A DNA stretch of 6,037 nt from Clostridiales bacterium (lineage in GTDB: Bacteria > Bacillota > Clostridia > Lachnospirales > WQUN01). The position numbers and the translations under genes are program-made. The stretch covers positions 1-6,037 of the forward strand of contig JAIRVD010000297.1 in the NCBI GenBank assembly GCA_031254075.1, given 5' to 3'. The notes below the pieces were generated by a model. It did no database searches and was not told the DNA's origin. It saw nothing but the letters and a program-made list of their open reading frames with translations. This document shows, in pieces, positions 5,927 through 6,037 of this stretch; the stretch's first letter is position 1, and each line of letters starts with the position of its first letter.

Positions 5927-5955
5927 ATAATATCTTATTTATTTCAAATAAACAA
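5927..5955 (-). promoter_or_regulatory. Candidate promoter for the Ig/TPR-DHH-scfA-scfB operon
   Basis: On the minus strand TTGTTT (5955 to 5950) and TATTAT (5932 to 5927) are separated by 17 bases, a plausible sigma-A promoter about 25 bases before the gene start. The spacer and the edge of the -35 are covered by a perfect inverted repeat, TTTATTT-C-AAATAAA (5938-5952), a possible repressor site. The region is very AT-rich, so chance matches are likely. Confidence 0.4.
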
Positions 5956-6008
5956 TGTTTGTATAAAATTTCCGTAAATCTGAAATAATATTTATGAGGT
6001 GAAATCTC

Positions 6009-6037
6009 ATGAATGAAAAAAATATTTTAAATGATAA
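6009..6037 (+). CDS. Start of an unidentified plus-strand gene (runs off the window)
   Basis: Only nine codons are present (MNEKNILND). The start is supported by GAGGTGA at 5996-6002, a strong Shine-Dalgarno 6 bases before the ATG. The gene is divergent from the Ig/TPR operon, with about 106 bp of AT-rich sequence between them. No family can be named from so few residues. Confidence 0.6.

Overview
The window looks like a chromosomal segment of a Firmicute, most likely a member of the class Clostridia or a close relative. Four things support this. It carries a six-cysteine SCIFF peptide with its radical SAM maturase, a pair characteristic of Clostridia. The YebC protein starts in the clostridial style ([22 protein letters not shown]). 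There is a secreted protein with a copper-amine-oxidase-type stalk domain and a probable NPCBM domain. Ribosome binding sites are mostly strong GGAGG types. No tRNA, rRNA, CRISPR array, transposase or integrase is visible. The window is almost fully coding.

Left part (1-1648, minus strand): a 5'-truncated view of yebC (1-341) lies 20 bp downstream of an unusual regulator gene (362-1648). This regulator has an AgrA-like but degenerate receiver and a LytTR DNA-binding domain. It then has one membrane segment and an extracytoplasmic domain resembling DUF4097 adhesin-like beta-helices. It reads as a membrane-tethered transcription factor.

Middle (1649-2546): a 142-bp divergent intergenic region holds two near-identical 9-bp LytTR-type sites, exactly 21 bp apart, between two back-to-back promoter candidates. 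On the plus strand follows a secreted stalk/NPCBM protein (1797 or 1791-2546). I infer that the tethered regulator controls this surface protein and itself. The stalk gene ends head-on against scfB; the two stop codons share the TTAA at 2543-2546.

Right part (2543-5902, minus strand): four genes with gaps of 3-14 bp form a likely operon read from 5902 down to 2543. In order they are a membrane protein with an Ig-like domain, two transmembrane helices and a TPR; a DHH/DHHA1 phosphoesterase; scfA, the SCIFF ranthipeptide precursor with an unusual C-terminal tail; and scfB, its radical SAM/SPASM maturase. Two notable palindromic structures lie inside scfB, both with T tracts on the plus-strand side. 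A promoter candidate for this operon lies at 5927-5955.

Right edge: a divergent plus-strand gene starts at 6009 with a good ribosome binding site and runs off the window.

The most interesting material is the single-protein LytTR-membrane-DUF4097 regulator with its matching operator and a divergent surface-protein target. Next are the extended SCIFF peptide and the palindromic insert-like element within scfB.
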